Assembly: GCF_025685625.1 (NCBI RefSeq)
Contig: NZ_JAGSYI010000003.1
Span: forward strand, 124,001 to 188,000
Source of the DNA: Acidicapsa acidisoli
GTDB lineage: Bacteria > Acidobacteriota > Terriglobia > Terriglobales > Acidobacteriaceae
Length of the DNA stretch: 64,000 nt
Direction of reading: 5' to 3'
The notes beneath the pieces are model-generated. The model searched no databases. It was not told where the DNA came from and was given only the letters and a program-made list of their open reading frames with translations. The translations under genes and the position numbers were made by a program. Position 1 is the first letter of the stretch; each line of letters begins with the position of its first letter. Shown here piece by piece: positions 9,593 to 19,593 of this stretch.

Positions 9593-9666
9593 TGACTTCC
9601 TAGGTTACAGGTCCTCCTAAATAAGATTCCCGCACTTCGCAGTTTGGTTCACGCAAGTGATCATTT

Positions 9667-9702
9667 GCCCATTTCTGGGCTGCATACTGCCCTGTTTTGG
9701 GC
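9667..9702. promoter_or_regulatory. Tandem GCCC-N6-GGGC dyads (probable activator sites)
   Basis: Two identical-arm dyads occur: GCCC-ATTTCT-GGGC (9667-9680) and GCCC-TGTTTT-GGGC (9689-9702). Their centres are 22 bases apart, two helical turns, so dimers would bind the same DNA face. They lie 63-98 bases upstream of the sigma-54 promoter, the usual place for enhancer-binding-protein sites. Assignment to the adjacent activator is inference. Confidence 0.6.
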
Positions 9703-9764
9703 GCGCAATGGGGTGTCCTCGCTTGTAATCTCTGCTGTTCCTGAGGCTTAGCAATCCGCCGAAT

Positions 9765-9780
9765 TTGGCGCGCGCCGTGC
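9765..9780 (+). promoter_or_regulatory. Sigma-54 (-24/-12) promoter of the RND operon
   Basis: TTGGCGCG-CGCC-GTGC matches the sigma-54 consensus TTGGCACG-N4-TTGC at all but two positions. The invariant GG (9767-9768) and GC (9779-9780) are separated by the required 10 bases. Expected transcription start is near 9792, only about 8 bases before the first ATG of the STAS gene, so its leader would be very short. Confidence 0.65.
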
Positions 9781-9799
9781 CTTACACCTTTGTGGCGCT

Positions 9800-10150
9800 A
9801 TGTTACGCATCACGGTTCACGAAGACGACAAGGTGTGCAGGATGGAACTCGCGGGCAGGCTGGACGGCCCATGGGTAGCCGAAACAGAAAAAGCCTGGCG
9901 TGGCTCGCTTGGCACAGACCGAATGATCGAAATGGATTTGAGACAGCTGACCGGGATCGATGATGCCGGACGCGATCTTCTCGCCGCCATCCAGAGGGCG
10001 GGGGCCAGTCTCTTCGTCGAAGGCGTGTGGATGACCGCGCTCCTCGACGAACTTATTTCCCAGCAGCCCTGCGAAGGCGCCAAGCCGCAATCGCTGGCGA
10101 AAAGGGCCCGCCGGAGGCCAGCATCCCGGCAACAGGAGAACAGCAAATGA
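9800..10150 (+). CDS. STAS-like small protein, first gene of RND operon
   Basis: This 116-residue protein has a STAS-like beginning: a first strand LRITVHEDDKVCRMELAG, then LDGPWVAETEKAWRG, and a second strand MIEMDLRQLTGIDDAGRDLL at the position where anti-anti-sigma proteins carry their phosphorylatable Ser. Asp and Gly occupy that spot here, so classical phosphoregulation is doubtful. The C-terminus is short and basic. Its stop overlaps the adaptor start (ATGA), tying it to the efflux operon. Similar small proteins precede some acidobacterial RND operons; their role is unknown. ATG 9839, with AAGGTG upstream, is an alternative start but would remove the first strand. Confidence 0.65.
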   Translation: MLRITVHEDDKVCRMELAGRLDGPWVAETEKAWRGSLGTDRMIEMDLRQLTGIDDAGRDLLAAIQRAGASLFVEGVWMTALLDELISQQPCEGAKPQSLAKRARRRPASRQQENSK

Positions 10151-11379
10151 AGATCAATTCCGTTCTGAAAGTTAAGCACGTGGCATGGGCGTCAGCGGCT
10201 CTGCTGGCGATCATCCTGCTCATCGTGGTGACTCACTCAGCGGCCAAATCATCGACGCCGTCCTCGCCATTGGCGATGGTGGAAATCGCTGTCGCCGAAC
10301 AGCGAGACGTTCCCATTTACGGAGAGTGGATCGGTACCCTCACCGGGCAAGTCAATGCCGATGTAAAAGCGCAAGTTACGGGGTACCTGCTTACGCGGAA
10401 CTATAAGGAAGGATCGTTCGTCCACAAAGGACAAGTTCTCTTTGAGATCGATCCTCGCACATTCCAAGCGGCACTCGACCAGTCAAAGGGCCAGTTAGAT
10501 CAGGCGCAGGCACAGCTGATTCATGCTGAGGCGCAGCTCGCTACTGCGGACGCAAATCAGCTCAAGAGCCAGTTGGATGTGGAGAAGTACGCACCGCTGG
10601 CCAAAGTCGATGCCGTAAGCAAGCAGGATTTCGATAATGCCTCGCAGACGAATCTTGCCAACAAGGCTCAGGTGCGGGCCGCAGAAGCAGCAATCGCTTC
10701 TGCGAATGCTCAAATTAGGACCAACCAGGCCGCGGTCGAAACCGCTGCAATCAATCTCAGTTTTACCCGAGTCGTTTCGCCAATCGACGGCATCGCCGGC
10801 ATCGCACACGCGCAGGTGGGCGACCTGGTCAGCACCACCAGCGACGCACTGACTACAGTCTCCACACTCGATCCGATCCGAGACTATTTCACGGTCAGTG
10901 AACAGGAATATCTCGCGCTGCAAAAGCGGTTTTCAGACTCCGGAGTAGATCACTGGAAGCTGCAGCTCATCCTCGCCGATGGAACCACTTATCCCCAAGA
11001 AGGCCAATTCTATTTCGTCGATCGGCAGGTGAATCAAAACACGGGCGCGATCCAATTGGCAGCACTCTTCCCGAACCCTGACAACGTTTTGCGTCCCGGG
11101 CAGTACGGCAAGGTTCGTGCCGTGACCCGAGTGCAACAGAATGCTTTGTTAATTCCTCAGGCCGCTGTGAACGAGCAACAGGGAAGCTATCTCGTTGCTG
11201 TTGTCGATAAAGACAATCACGTCAATATGCGTCCCGTGCAAGTCGGAGAGCGTACTGGCACAATGTGGGTCATCCAGGGAGGCCTGAAGGCTGGTGACCG
11301 CGTGGTCGTCGAAGGACAGCAGAATCTCAAGCCGGGAATGACGGTACAAACCAAGCCATTCAAAAGCAATGTCGAGTAA
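10147..11379 (+). CDS. RND efflux periplasmic adaptor (membrane fusion protein)
   Basis: The protein is 410 residues. It has an N-terminal membrane anchor (about residues 10-32), a barrel-sandwich half ([20 protein letters not shown]), a long coiled-coil hairpin (about 110-210, heptad-rich with repeated AQA/ANA), the second lipoyl half ([20 protein letters not shown]), then beta-barrel and membrane-proximal domains. It belongs to the AcrA/MexA family, which joins the inner-membrane RND pump to the outer-membrane channel. The start at 10147 is set by the ATGA overlap with the preceding gene and by the membrane helix immediately after. It lacks an obvious lipobox, so it is anchored by the helix. 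Confidence 0.92.
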   Translation: MKINSVLKVKHVAWASAALLAIILLIVVTHSAAKSSTPSSPLAMVEIAVAEQRDVPIYGEWIGTLTGQVNADVKAQVTGYLLTRNYKEGSFVHKGQVLFEIDPRTFQAALDQSKGQLDQAQAQLIHAEAQLATADANQLKSQLDVEKYAPLAKVDAVSKQDFDNASQTNLANKAQVRAAEAAIASANAQIRTNQAAVETAAINLSFTRVVSPIDGIAGIAHAQVGDLVSTTSDALTTVSTLDPIRDYFTVSEQEYLALQKRFSDSGVDHWKLQLILADGTTYPQEGQFYFVDRQVNQNTGAIQLAALFPNPDNVLRPGQYGKVRAVTRVQQNALLIPQAAVNEQQGSYLVAVVDKDNHVNMRPVQVGERTGTMWVIQGGLKAGDRVVVEGQQNLKPGMTVQTKPFKSNVE

Positions 11380-11420
11380 GCGCTGACTCTGATTGCCAAA
11401 ACGCAAAGGAATCGAAAATC

Positions 11421-14400
11421 ATGTCAAAGTTTTTCATTAATCGACCCATTGTGGCGATGGTTATCGCGACCCTTATGGTCATCGTCGGCGCAGTCACCAT
11501 CGCAACCCTGCCGATCGCGCAGTTTCCGAACATCGCACCGCCCGAAATCAGGCTGCAAGCCAATTACCCCGGCGCCGATGCCCAGACCCTGGAGGATGCG
11601 GTCGCGGTTCCCATCGAGCAGCAGGTCAACGGCGTGGACAACATGTCGTATATGTATTCCCTAAACGCCACCGCCAACCAGCAAACCACGTTGCTGGTTG
11701 ATTTTGATCTCAAGACTGATCCCAACACGGACCTGTTGCTCACGCAATCGCGCGAGCAATTGGCAACTGGTCAGCTCCCACCCGAGGTGAACAGCTACGG
11801 GGTCACGCTGAAGAAGTCAGCTACAGCTCCGCTCATGTTGATCGCCTTATACTCGCCGCGCGGGACTCACGACGCGAACTATCTGGCTAACTATGCCTAT
11901 ATCAACCTTAATGATCCAGTCGCGCGTTTGTACGGGGTGGGCCAGACTCAGATTTTGGGTTCGGGCCAGTATGCGATGAGATTGTGGATCAAACCCGATC
12001 AGTTGGCCAAGCTGGGCATCACCGTGACCGACATCACCAACGCGATCCACGCGCAGAACACAGTGAACCCGGCAGGTCAAGTCGGAGGTGAACCGGCCCC
12101 AAGCGATCAGCAATTCACTTATGCCGTACTTGCTCAAGGGCGCCTGAAATCGCCCGAAGAGTTTGGCGACGTGGTCGTCCGCGAATCGCCGAATGGTGGC
12201 ATCGTCCGGGTGAAAGACGTGGCCCGCGTTGAATTGGGCTCACAGGACTACAGCATGCACAGTCGCTTGAATGGCAAGCCCGCTGCAGTCATTGCCATTT
12301 ACCAACTGCCCGGAACCAACGGAGTGCAAACGGTGCAGGGTGTCCGCAAGCTCATGGCCCAGATGAAACAACGCTTCCCCGGGGACATGGACTACGCCAT
12401 ATCACTCGATCAGACAGCATCGGTCACAGCAGGCATGAAAGAGATTCTCATAACACTGCTGATCGCAATTGTGCTGGTGATCCTGGTGGTCTATCTCTTT
12501 TTGCAGGACTGGCGCGCTACATTGATTCCATTGCTGGCCGTACCTGTCTCCCTGGTAGGAACCTTTATCCTCTTTCCGCTGTTCGGCTTCTCCATTAACA
12601 CGCTTTCGTTGTTCGGGCTGGTGCTCGCTATCGGCCTGGTGGTCGACGACGCGATCGTCGTCGTTGAGGGCGTGCAACGTCACATCGAAGAGGGTCTCTC
12701 CCCCAAAGACGCAGCCCGGAAAGCTATGGAGGAACTTAGCGGACCGGTGATCGGCATTGCCTTGGTTCTCTCTTCGGTCTTTGTGCCGACAGCGTTCATA
12801 CCGGGAATCACTGGAAGGCTCTATCAGCAATTCGCCGTAACTATCGCCATCTCGGTTGTGCTGTCCGCATTCAATGCGCTCACGCTCAGCCCAGCGCTGG
12901 CCGGACTCCTGCTGCGGCAAAAGAAAGAGAGCCATGGGCTCTTGCAGCGTTTCTTCAACTGGTTCAATCGCCTGTTCGAACGCGCTACGGGAGGCTATGT
13001 CCACTGGTCCGGTGTGCTACTTCGCAAAGGAGCAATGGTATTGGTGCTGCTGGTGATTTGCGGCGCGGCCGGATTTTTCTTTGCCAGCCGTCTACCGTCC
13101 AGCTTCCTGCCCGATGAGGACCAGGGATATCTCTACATCAATATGCAACTCCCCAATGCGGCCTCGCTTGAGCGAACCAGCGCAGCTGCGAGACAAGTAG
13201 AGCAGATTCTCGCCGACACTCCGGGCGTCCAGTACACCACCAGCGTGATTGGCTTCAGCCTGCTCAGTTATGAACGAATCAGTTACGACGGCTTCTTTTG
13301 GGTCAGTCTAAAGCCCTGGGACGAGCGCAAAAGTCGCGCTGAACAATATCAGACCATTAAGGCACGTTTGAACCAGGAGCTCAAGAACCTTCCGGTCGGA
13401 ACGGTCTTCAGTTTCTCGCCGCCGGCGATCCCGGGCGTAGGCACTGCCGGAGGTGTCTCGTTTGTCCTCGAAGACCGCGCCGGGAGGGACGTCCCATTTC
13501 TTGCAAATAACCTGGCGAAATTCCTGGCAGCCGCTCGCAAGCGTCCTGAGATTGGCTCAATCTTCACCACATTCATACCGAGCGTGCCGCAAAAGTTCAT
13601 CCAGGTGGACAAAGAGAAGGTGCTGAAACAAGGCGTTCCTTTGACGGATGTTTACGACACGATTCAGGCGAACATGGGCGGCTTGTTTGTTAACTATTAC
13701 AACGAATTCGGCAGAACGTGGCAGGTGTACATCGAGTCCGAAGCTCCCTACCGATCGAATACGGATAACCTTGGGCAGTTCTACGCGCGCAATAACCAGG
13801 GCGAGATGGTGCCGTTATCCGCTCTCGCGTCGTTTGAGACGCGGTCGGGTCCTGAATTCACCATGCGCTACAACGAGTACCGGTCAGCGCAGATCAACGC
13901 CAGCGCGGCGCCCGGTTACAGCGCGGATCAGGCGACAGCGGCTCTCGAAGAGGTGTTCAAACAAACCATGCCTCATGAAATGGGCTTTGATTACATGGGC
14001 ATGTCTTACCAGGAGCAAAAAGCAAAAGAGGGTGTTCCGTCATGGGTCATCTTTGGATTCTCGCTGCTCTTCGTCTTCCTGATCCTCGCGGCGCTCTATG
14101 AAAGCTGGAGTCTGCCGTTCAGCGTACTGCTCAGCACGCCAGTGGCGATCCTTGGTGCGTTTGGCGTGCTGTGGCTGCGCCGCGTCCTCCTGCGCCTGTT
14201 CCTGCCGCCTTACATGGTCCAGATGGAGAACGATATCTACGCGCAGATCGGCCTTGTGATGCTGATCGGCCTTGCCGCCAAGAACGCGATTCTGATCGTC
14301 GAGTTTGCCAAGGAGCAATTCGAACAGGGCAAACCGTTGATGGACGCGGCGCTGGAAGGTGCGCGTCTTCGCCTGCGGCCCATCATGATGACGTCTTTCG

Positions 14401-14633
14401 CCTTCATTCTCGGTTGCGTGCCTCTCTGGACAGCCTCCGGCGCGGGCTCGGTGGCGCGCCAGATTATGGGCACCACCGTGATCGGCGGCATGACCGCTGC
14501 AAGTGTGCTCGGCATCTTCACGGTACCGGCGATCTTTTACCTGGTGGAGCGATGGTCCGCTTCAACCCGCGAACGCTCTCTGTCGCCTGCAACTGAGTCC
14601 GGCGCAATTGCGGAGGGGGAACAAAATGCATAA
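11421..14633 (+). CDS. RND efflux pump, HAE1/AcrB family
   Basis: This is a 1070-residue inner-membrane pump. It begins with the family signature [20 protein letters not shown], followed by a porter region with [13 protein letters not shown]. Transmembrane block TM2-6 surrounds residues 340-480, with the proton-relay motif [17 protein letters not shown]. The second porter half follows, then TM8-12 with [17 protein letters not shown] and the C-terminal TM pair. Both relay Asp residues in TM4 and the TM10 Lys are present. Length matches HAE1 pumps (1030-1070). It uses proton import to expel hydrophobic compounds, with the adjacent adaptor and channel. It starts 41 bases after the adaptor stop. 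Confidence 0.95.
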   Translation: MSKFFINRPIVAMVIATLMVIVGAVTIATLPIAQFPNIAPPEIRLQANYPGADAQTLEDAVAVPIEQQVNGVDNMSYMYSLNATANQQTTLLVDFDLKTDPNTDLLLTQSREQLATGQLPPEVNSYGVTLKKSATAPLMLIALYSPRGTHDANYLANYAYINLNDPVARLYGVGQTQILGSGQYAMRLWIKPDQLAKLGITVTDITNAIHAQNTVNPAGQVGGEPAPSDQQFTYAVLAQGRLKSPEEFGDVVVRESPNGGIVRVKDVARVELGSQDYSMHSRLNGKPAAVIAIYQLPGTNGVQTVQGVRKLMAQMKQRFPGDMDYAISLDQTASVTAGMKEILITLLIAIVLVILVVYLFLQDWRATLIPLLAVPVSLVGTFILFPLFGFSINTLSLFGLVLAIGLVVDDAIVVVEGVQRHIEEGLSPKDAARKAMEELSGPVIGIALVLSSVFVPTAFIPGITGRLYQQFAVTIAISVVLSAFNALTLSPALAGLLLRQKKESHGLLQRFFNWFNRLFERATGGYVHWSGVLLRKGAMVLVLLVICGAAGFFFASRLPSSFLPDEDQGYLYINMQLPNAASLERTSAAARQVEQILADTPGVQYTTSVIGFSLLSYERISYDGFFWVSLKPWDERKSRAEQYQTIKARLNQELKNLPVGTVFSFSPPAIPGVGTAGGVSFVLEDRAGRDVPFLANNLAKFLAAARKRPEIGSIFTTFIPSVPQKFIQVDKEKVLKQGVPLTDVYDTIQANMGGLFVNYYNEFGRTWQVYIESEAPYRSNTDNLGQFYARNNQGEMVPLSALASFETRSGPEFTMRYNEYRSAQINASAAPGYSADQATAALEEVFKQTMPHEMGFDYMGMSYQEQKAKEGVPSWVIFGFSLLFVFLILAALYESWSLPFSVLLSTPVAILGAFGVLWLRRVLLRLFLPPYMVQMENDIYAQIGLVMLIGLAAKNAILIVEFAKEQFEQGKPLMDAALEGARLRLRPIMMTSFAFILGCVPLWTASGAGSVARQIMGTTVIGGMTAASVLGIFTVPAIFYLVERWSASTRERSLSPATESGAIAEGEQNA

Positions 14634-16065
14634 CAGTCTGCAAATAAAATTCGTCGCAAAAGTAGCGCCGATCCTGTTGACGGCACTCGCACTTTCGGGC
14701 TGCGCGGTTGGACCCAACTATCATCGGCCGGTTGTACAGACGCCGCCGGCCTTCCACGGCGCTGACGGATCTCCACAGAGTGAACCCCAAACCGCGTCGT
14801 TAGCTGATCTGCCCTGGTGGCAAGTCTTCCACGATCCTCAATTGCAGGAACTCATCGGCACGGCGCTGAAAGAGAACTATGACCTGCGAATGGCCGTGGA
14901 GCGTGTCAATGCCGCCAGGGCGCAGGTTGGTATTACCCGCTCGAATGAGTTTCCGCAGGTTTCACTCAACCCGACTTTCAGCGGTGGAAAGACCGATGAG
15001 AACATCAAGTCCAATGTTTTTCAGCTCGCTGGGGACGTTGTCTTTCAAGTGGACTTGTTCGGGCGATATCGGCGCGAAACAGAAGCGGCCCGGGCCCAGT
15101 TGCTGGGCACAAAGGACGCACAGCAGGCCGTAATCCTCACGCTGGTGAGCGATGTGGCGAGCGATTACTTTCTCCTGCGCGACCTCGACCTTCAGCTTGA
15201 GATCACAAAAGAGACCGTGCGGACACAGGAAGACTCTGTCAAGCTAACCGATGCGCGTCGCCAGCACGGGATCGCCACGACCCTCGACGTACTTCAGGCA
15301 CGGCAAGTGCTCGATGCTGCCAATGCACAGATCCCGGATCTCGAGCGGCAAATCGGCCAGACCGAGGACGCGGTTAATATCCTCCTGGGCAAGTATCCGG
15401 ACAACGTGCCGCGCGGAATGCCTTTGGGCATTGCGGCCCCGGACGGAGTGACGTGGAGCGAGACTCTTCCTCCACAACTGCCCGCCGGGCTGCCTTCGGA
15501 ACTGCTCGAACGCAGGCCCGATATCCTTGAAGCGGAGCAAAACCTGGTTGCCGCGAACGCCAATATCGGCGTGGCCAAGGCGATGTACTTTCCGCAAATC
15601 TCACTGCTGGGCACTGGAGGCGGAGCATGGGGACACAGCGAATCTTCGGGAACGAATATTCCGGCTCCTATCGGAGTAGAAAGCTACGCAGCGAGCGCAT
15701 CGCAGCCGATCTTTAACGGTGGCTACCTGCGCAACAATCTGCGCAACGCCAAGTCGCAGGAGCGGCAAGCACTAATCGACTACCAGCAGACCATACAGCA
15801 CGCATTTGGCGATGTTTCTGACGCCCTGATCGGCTATGACAAATACCATACCGTCCGCGAGTGCCAGGAACAGTCAGTGAAGGATTTGCAGGAATCGGTC
15901 AACGTGTCGCTCATGCGTTATCGCGGCGGCACGTCGGATTACCTCGAAGTGCTTGACAGCCAACGGTCTCTCTTTAGCGCCGAACTAACGTTGGCGCAGG
16001 CACGAAACAACGAATATCAGAGCCTTGTCCAACTTTATAAAGCCCTAGGTGGCGGATGGAAATAA
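14626..16065 (+). CDS. RND outer-membrane channel lipoprotein (OprM/NodT family)
   Basis: The channel is about 479 residues with a lipoprotein signal, LTALALSGC, acylated Cys near residue 26, followed by [11 protein letters not shown] as in OprM/NodT proteins. Two OEP repeats follow, with the characteristic LDLFGRYR-like [19 protein letters not shown] and the helical hairpins. It completes the tripartite pump. The start is set by GGAGGGGG 8 bases upstream and the signal peptide, giving an 8-base overlap with the pump gene. No independent promoter is visible. Confidence 0.94.
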   Translation: MHNSLQIKFVAKVAPILLTALALSGCAVGPNYHRPVVQTPPAFHGADGSPQSEPQTASLADLPWWQVFHDPQLQELIGTALKENYDLRMAVERVNAARAQVGITRSNEFPQVSLNPTFSGGKTDENIKSNVFQLAGDVVFQVDLFGRYRRETEAARAQLLGTKDAQQAVILTLVSDVASDYFLLRDLDLQLEITKETVRTQEDSVKLTDARRQHGIATTLDVLQARQVLDAANAQIPDLERQIGQTEDAVNILLGKYPDNVPRGMPLGIAAPDGVTWSETLPPQLPAGLPSELLERRPDILEAEQNLVAANANIGVAKAMYFPQISLLGTGGGAWGHSESSGTNIPAPIGVESYAASASQPIFNGGYLRNNLRNAKSQERQALIDYQQTIQHAFGDVSDALIGYDKYHTVRECQEQSVKDLQESVNVSLMRYRGGTSDYLEVLDSQRSLFSAELTLAQARNNEYQSLVQLYKALGGGWK

Positions 16066-16090
16066 CCCGGGCGTTCGAGAGGGAGAACTG

Positions 16091-16573
16091 ATGCTGTTTC
16101 ATCAAGTTGTCGCGGAGTTGCCTCTAATAACTCTAACCCTGTGGTTACAGTCTGCGGGAGTCGCAGCTCTCATAGCCTGGGTGCGACGCGCGTTGCAAAA
16201 CGAGATGCGCACAGTGGGCGCCTTTCGGCTGGCTGTAGTCGTTGTGCGAGTCGCAATGGCCGTTGTCGTTTTGCACGGATTGGAAATTCTGCTGTGGGCC
16301 GGTTTCTATCGCTGGCGTTGTTTGCGGTCGTGGGAGTCCGCGATTTACTTCTCGGCAAGCAGTTATTCAACTCTTGGCTGCAGTGACGTAAGCCTCCCCT
16401 CGAACTGGCGCACATTAGCGCCCCTTGAGAGCGTCATCGGCATGTTGATGTGTGGCATATCGGTGAGTCTTCTGTTTGCGATCGTCACGCGGCTTATGAA
16501 AAGTGAGGAGCAATTGGCATGCCCGATGCTTTGCACCAGTGAGATTGTTAGTGTAGCGCAGCGTTTGGTTTAG
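16091..16573 (+). CDS. Two-helix ion-channel-like membrane protein with altered filter
   Basis: The protein is about 160 residues with three to four hydrophobic segments. A pore-loop region near residues 94-112 reads FSASSYSTLGCSDVSLPSNW, then a helix LESVIGMLMCGISVSLLFAI. This resembles the Ion_trans_2 potassium-channel fold, but the selectivity filter TVGYGD is TLGCSD here (Tyr to Cys, Gly to Ser). Selectivity is therefore uncertain. The start follows GAGGGAGA, 26 bases after the channel lipoprotein, so it may be the last gene of the efflux operon. The last 10 or so codons run into the IS element end at about 16540, so its natural C-terminus may have been replaced. Confidence 0.55.
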   Translation: MLFHQVVAELPLITLTLWLQSAGVAALIAWVRRALQNEMRTVGAFRLAVVVVRVAMAVVVLHGLEILLWAGFYRWRCLRSWESAIYFSASSYSTLGCSDVSLPSNWRTLAPLESVIGMLMCGISVSLLFAIVTRLMKSEEQLACPMLCTSEIVSVAQRLV

Positions 16574-17447
16574 TTATCTCGCCGCAGTCGGGGGTGTGGA
16601 AAAGTGGGAAGCGTTCTTTGCTTTCCACTTTTCCATACCCCTGGGATGTTTCGGTCGGCCATGCTTCTGGTGCTGGCGGTCTGTAGCCCAGCGAGGAGTG
16701 GGGCCTGACGGTGTTGTAGTGGACGCGCCAGCGTTCAGCAAGCACGCGGATTTCCTTCATGGAGTAGAAGATCTCGCCGTTCAGGAACTCGTCTCTTAGT
16801 TTCGAGTTGAAGCTTTCGCAGTAGCCGTTCTCCCATGGTGAGCCGGGTTCGATGTACAGTGTTTTAGCTCCAGTTGCGGCCAGCCATTCGCGCAGATCTC
16901 TGGCCACGAACTCAGGGCCATTGTCTGATCGAAGGTGTTCAGGAACTCCCTTCATGACCATCACATCAGCCAGCGCGGCGATCACTCGGGCGCTTGACCA
17001 ACTCCGCTCACATCGGATCATCAGGCACTCTCGGCTGTGTTCATCGATCAGATTGAGCATCCGTACGGTGCGTCCATCGTGCGTCCTGGCGCTGACGAAA
17101 TCGTAGCTCCATACGTGGCGCACACGCTCCGGCCGGAGGCGTACGCACGACCCATCGTTGAGCCACAACCGTCCTCTTGGCTTCTGCTTCTTCGGTACTT
17201 TCAGCCCTTCGCGACGCCAGATTCTCTCAACCCGATCCTTGCCTACTCGCCAGCCGGTTCGCTGCAGCAGAGCCGTGATTCGCCGATACCCATAGCGGCC
17301 ATATTGGCTGGCCAATACGATGATGGCCTGGGTGAGTCGATCTTCGTCTTCCCGCTGTGTCGGTTGATAGCGTTGCGTGCCCCTTGGCTGGTTTACCAGT
17401 TGGCACGCACGGCGCTCACTCATGCCCTTCTCCTGCGCATGATTCAC
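16548..17447 (-). CDS. IS3-family transposase OrfB (DDE integrase)
   Basis: OrfB is 299 residues, beginning with an HTH_21 segment (MSERRACQLVNQPRG) and followed by an rve integrase core. All DDE residues are visible: D in VWSYDFVSARTHDG, D in LRSDNGPEFVARDL and E in PWENGYCESFNSKLRDE. The C-terminal YNTVRPHSSLGYRPPAPE motif is intact. The frame is open upstream of the GTG start back toward the orfA stop, so OrfAB fusion by frameshifting is possible. No slippery A-run was seen. The element looks potentially active. Confidence 0.93.
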   Translation of the reverse strand: MNHAQEKGMSERRACQLVNQPRGTQRYQPTQREDEDRLTQAIIVLASQYGRYGYRRITALLQRTGWRVGKDRVERIWRREGLKVPKKQKPRGRLWLNDGSCVRLRPERVRHVWSYDFVSARTHDGRTVRMLNLIDEHSRECLMIRCERSWSSARVIAALADVMVMKGVPEHLRSDNGPEFVARDLREWLAATGAKTLYIEPGSPWENGYCESFNSKLRDEFLNGEIFYSMKEIRVLAERWRVHYNTVRPHSSLGYRPPAPEAWPTETSQGYGKVESKERFPLFHTPDCGEITKPNAALH

Positions 17448-17470
17448 CGCACATCGTCGTCGTTCAGGGC

Positions 17471-17752
17471 TTAGAAACTTCCCGAGGCGATGTCCTTCAA
17501 CACCAGCTTATCCAGGCTCAGTTCTGCCACCAGCCGCTTCAGCTTCGCGTTCTCCTGCTCCAACTCTTTCAGACGGCGAGCCTGATCCACCTGCAGCCCG
17601 CCGAACTCCTTGCGCCAGCGGTAGTAGGTCTGCTCCGTGATCAACGCCTCTTTGCTGGCTTGTGAAGTCGTCTTTCCGTTCGCCACCGCTACTTCAATCT
17701 GCCGAAGCAAGCTCACGATCTGCTCCGGACTATGCTTCTTTCCTCGTGCCAT
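17471..17752 (-). CDS. IS3-family transposase OrfA
   Basis: This 93-residue protein has an N-terminal helix-turn-helix (HSPEQIVSLLRQIEVAVANG, ALITEQTYYRWRKEFGG). A leucine-zipper coiled coil follows (LKELEQENAKLKRLVAELSL), which mediates OrfA/OrfAB multimerisation. Length and motifs are typical of IS3 OrfA. It precedes OrfB by 23 bases in a different frame. Confidence 0.93.
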   Translation of the reverse strand: MARGKKHSPEQIVSLLRQIEVAVANGKTTSQASKEALITEQTYYRWRKEFGGLQVDQARRLKELEQENAKLKRLVAELSLDKLVLKDIASGSF

Positions 17753-19303
17753 TCAAGGCTCCTCTCATACCACTTTGTCTCATCGACTCTGGTACAAAAG
17801 CAGCCGGGCATTCCAGCTCGGGGCACACCGAAATCCTGGCGCGAAGTTGTCGTCGCGGCTTCGGTGATCCTTCTCTTGGCGTTGGTGGGCTACATGTCCT
17901 GGCGGCACTATCAGTCCACGTCACTCCCCAAAGCGGGAAAGGTTATGCTCGCGGTCCTGCCGTTTGAGAATCTAACAGGCGACCCCAATAAGGAATATCT
18001 TGCGGATGGTCTGACGGAAGAGATGATCTCCCAATTAGGCCGGCTCAACCCTGAACAATTGGGCGTGATCGCGCGAACCTCAGTCATGCGGTACAAACAC
18101 AGCGACGAACGCCTGGAACAGATTGGCCGTGATCTTTCTGTCCAGTACGTGCTGGAAAACAGCCTCCGCGAAAGCGGGGACCACATACGCCTTACTAGTC
18201 AGCTGATTCAAGTGAAGGACCAAACCCATCTGTGGTCCCACGATTACAACTATGCCGCGACAGACATTCTTAATGTGGAAGACGATGTAGCCAAGGAGGT
18301 TGCACGCGAGATCGAACTCCGTTTGACCTCACAACAACGAGCAGAGTTATCGCGGCCGCACCCAGTAAATCCGGAAGCCTTTGATGCTTACTTGCAGGGA
18401 TACTACTTCTATCAGCGGGATACCGACAAGGATACAGACATGGCTGCAAGGTATTTCGAACGGGCCACTCAACTTGATCCGAGCTATGCGCTGGCTTGGG
18501 TCTGGTTGTCTCGGACTCGCAACTGGCAGGCAGAGGAGGGTCTTATCCCTCGGGAGGAGGGTCGCAGCCTTTCCCGTGAGGCGATCGAGCGGGCCTTGGC
18601 GCTGGACCCGAACCTGGCACAGGCATACTCCCAAATGGGACGAGTTAAGTTTGTTGATTTCGATTGGGTTGGCGCAGATGACTCCATCCGGCGGGCAATT
18701 GCTCTCGAGCCCGGATATCCCGAGTATCTGGATCAGGCGGCCTTTTCCGCAGCAAAATTTGGCCGTTCTGACGAGGCTCTGGCATTAGCTCGCCGAGCCG
18801 TCGAGTTAGATCCGCTCAATGCCTTCAGCTGGGGAACACGTGGAGAAATTGAATATTACGAGGGTCAACTTGCGGGAGCCGAAGCGGATGCCAAGAAGTC
18901 CCTTGAACTAAGTCCCGATGTGTGGCCTGGTCCTTTTCTGTTAAGCGAAATCTATTTGACGCAGGGGCGACCGGAGGATGCTTTGCCTGAAATCAAACTA
19001 GTGCGATCTGATTACCTGCGTACGTATTTATACGCTCTTGCGTACGCCGCGATTGGCAAGGAAAAACAATCGGACGCGGCTTTGAAAGAGCTGATTGCGA
19101 AATATAGTACACGCAAAGCATTTTTTGTCGCCTCGGTTTATGCGTTTCGAAACCAGCCATACGAAGCCTTCGAGTGGCTAGACCGGGCTTATGCTCAACG
19201 TGAAGATGACGTAGCCGACATGAAGTTCTGGCCGATGCTAAAGAACTTGCACGGGGACCCACGCTATAGCGCGTTCCTGAAGAAGATACACCTGCCGACC
19301 TGA
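17732..19303 (+). CDS. TPR regulator of CadC-like type, N-terminus removed by IS
   Basis: From 17783 the frame encodes a linker, a transmembrane helix (REVVVAASVILLLALVGYMS), a FlgO/TolB-N-like domain (VMLAVLPFENLTGDPNKEYL through THLWSHDYNY), and then 6-8 TPR repeats to residue 523. This is the C-terminal architecture of acidobacterial winged-helix/TM/TPR regulators. The expected DNA-binding domain of about 100 residues is missing. The first 17 codons (17732-17782) lie inside the insertion sequence and come from the strand opposite orfA. The protein, if made, would have no DNA-binding domain. It could persist as a membrane TPR protein, but it is best regarded as decapitated. Confidence 0.85.
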   Translation: MLLSSCHSRLLSYHFVSSTLVQKQPGIPARGTPKSWREVVVAASVILLLALVGYMSWRHYQSTSLPKAGKVMLAVLPFENLTGDPNKEYLADGLTEEMISQLGRLNPEQLGVIARTSVMRYKHSDERLEQIGRDLSVQYVLENSLRESGDHIRLTSQLIQVKDQTHLWSHDYNYAATDILNVEDDVAKEVAREIELRLTSQQRAELSRPHPVNPEAFDAYLQGYYFYQRDTDKDTDMAARYFERATQLDPSYALAWVWLSRTRNWQAEEGLIPREEGRSLSREAIERALALDPNLAQAYSQMGRVKFVDFDWVGADDSIRRAIALEPGYPEYLDQAAFSAAKFGRSDEALALARRAVELDPLNAFSWGTRGEIEYYEGQLAGAEADAKKSLELSPDVWPGPFLLSEIYLTQGRPEDALPEIKLVRSDYLRTYLYALAYAAIGKEKQSDAALKELIAKYSTRKAFFVASVYAFRNQPYEAFEWLDRAYAQREDDVADMKFWPMLKNLHGDPRYSAFLKKIHLPT

Positions 19304-19568
19304 TACGCGCAGCTGAGGAACTTGATCTGGGTACAGACTGAATGGATCCACTCCATTAGCGGCCAGGTTCCACAACGTAACACATGTTCCGGTACACTCA
19401 CCCCTTAGCCGCTTTTGCTGTTGCTTTTGCTTTTCAGGAAATCAGGGCCTGTATTGCGGATCGGGATAGCCAATCAGCAGACCGCTCAGTGAGGTGCTGG
19501 CGACAGACGCGATGCGACCGGAGACCAGGGGATCTATTCTCAAAAGGAAGGCGTTTCCTGATGAAGCG

Positions 19569-19593
19569 ATTGTCGCCACGCTGTGGCGACAAT
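19569..19593. terminator. Perfect 11-base stem-loop
   Basis: ATTGTCGCCAC-GCT-GTGGCGACAAT is a perfect inverted repeat with a 3-base loop, about 265 bases after the TPR gene. No T-tract follows, so it may be a factor-dependent terminator or a protein-binding site. The rest of 19304-20046 has no gene I can support. Confidence 0.4.

Larger units (their letters stand above)
16540..17782 (-). mobile_element. IS3-family insertion sequence, apparently intact
   Basis: The element carries orfA and orfB in the usual order on the minus strand. The outer ends I propose both begin TGAGA: at 16540 on the plus strand and at 17782 on the minus strand. The terminal repeats are only loosely similar, and no clear target duplication is visible, so a flanking deletion or one-sided event is likely. 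Exact ends are uncertain by 5-10 bases. Confidence 0.7.
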
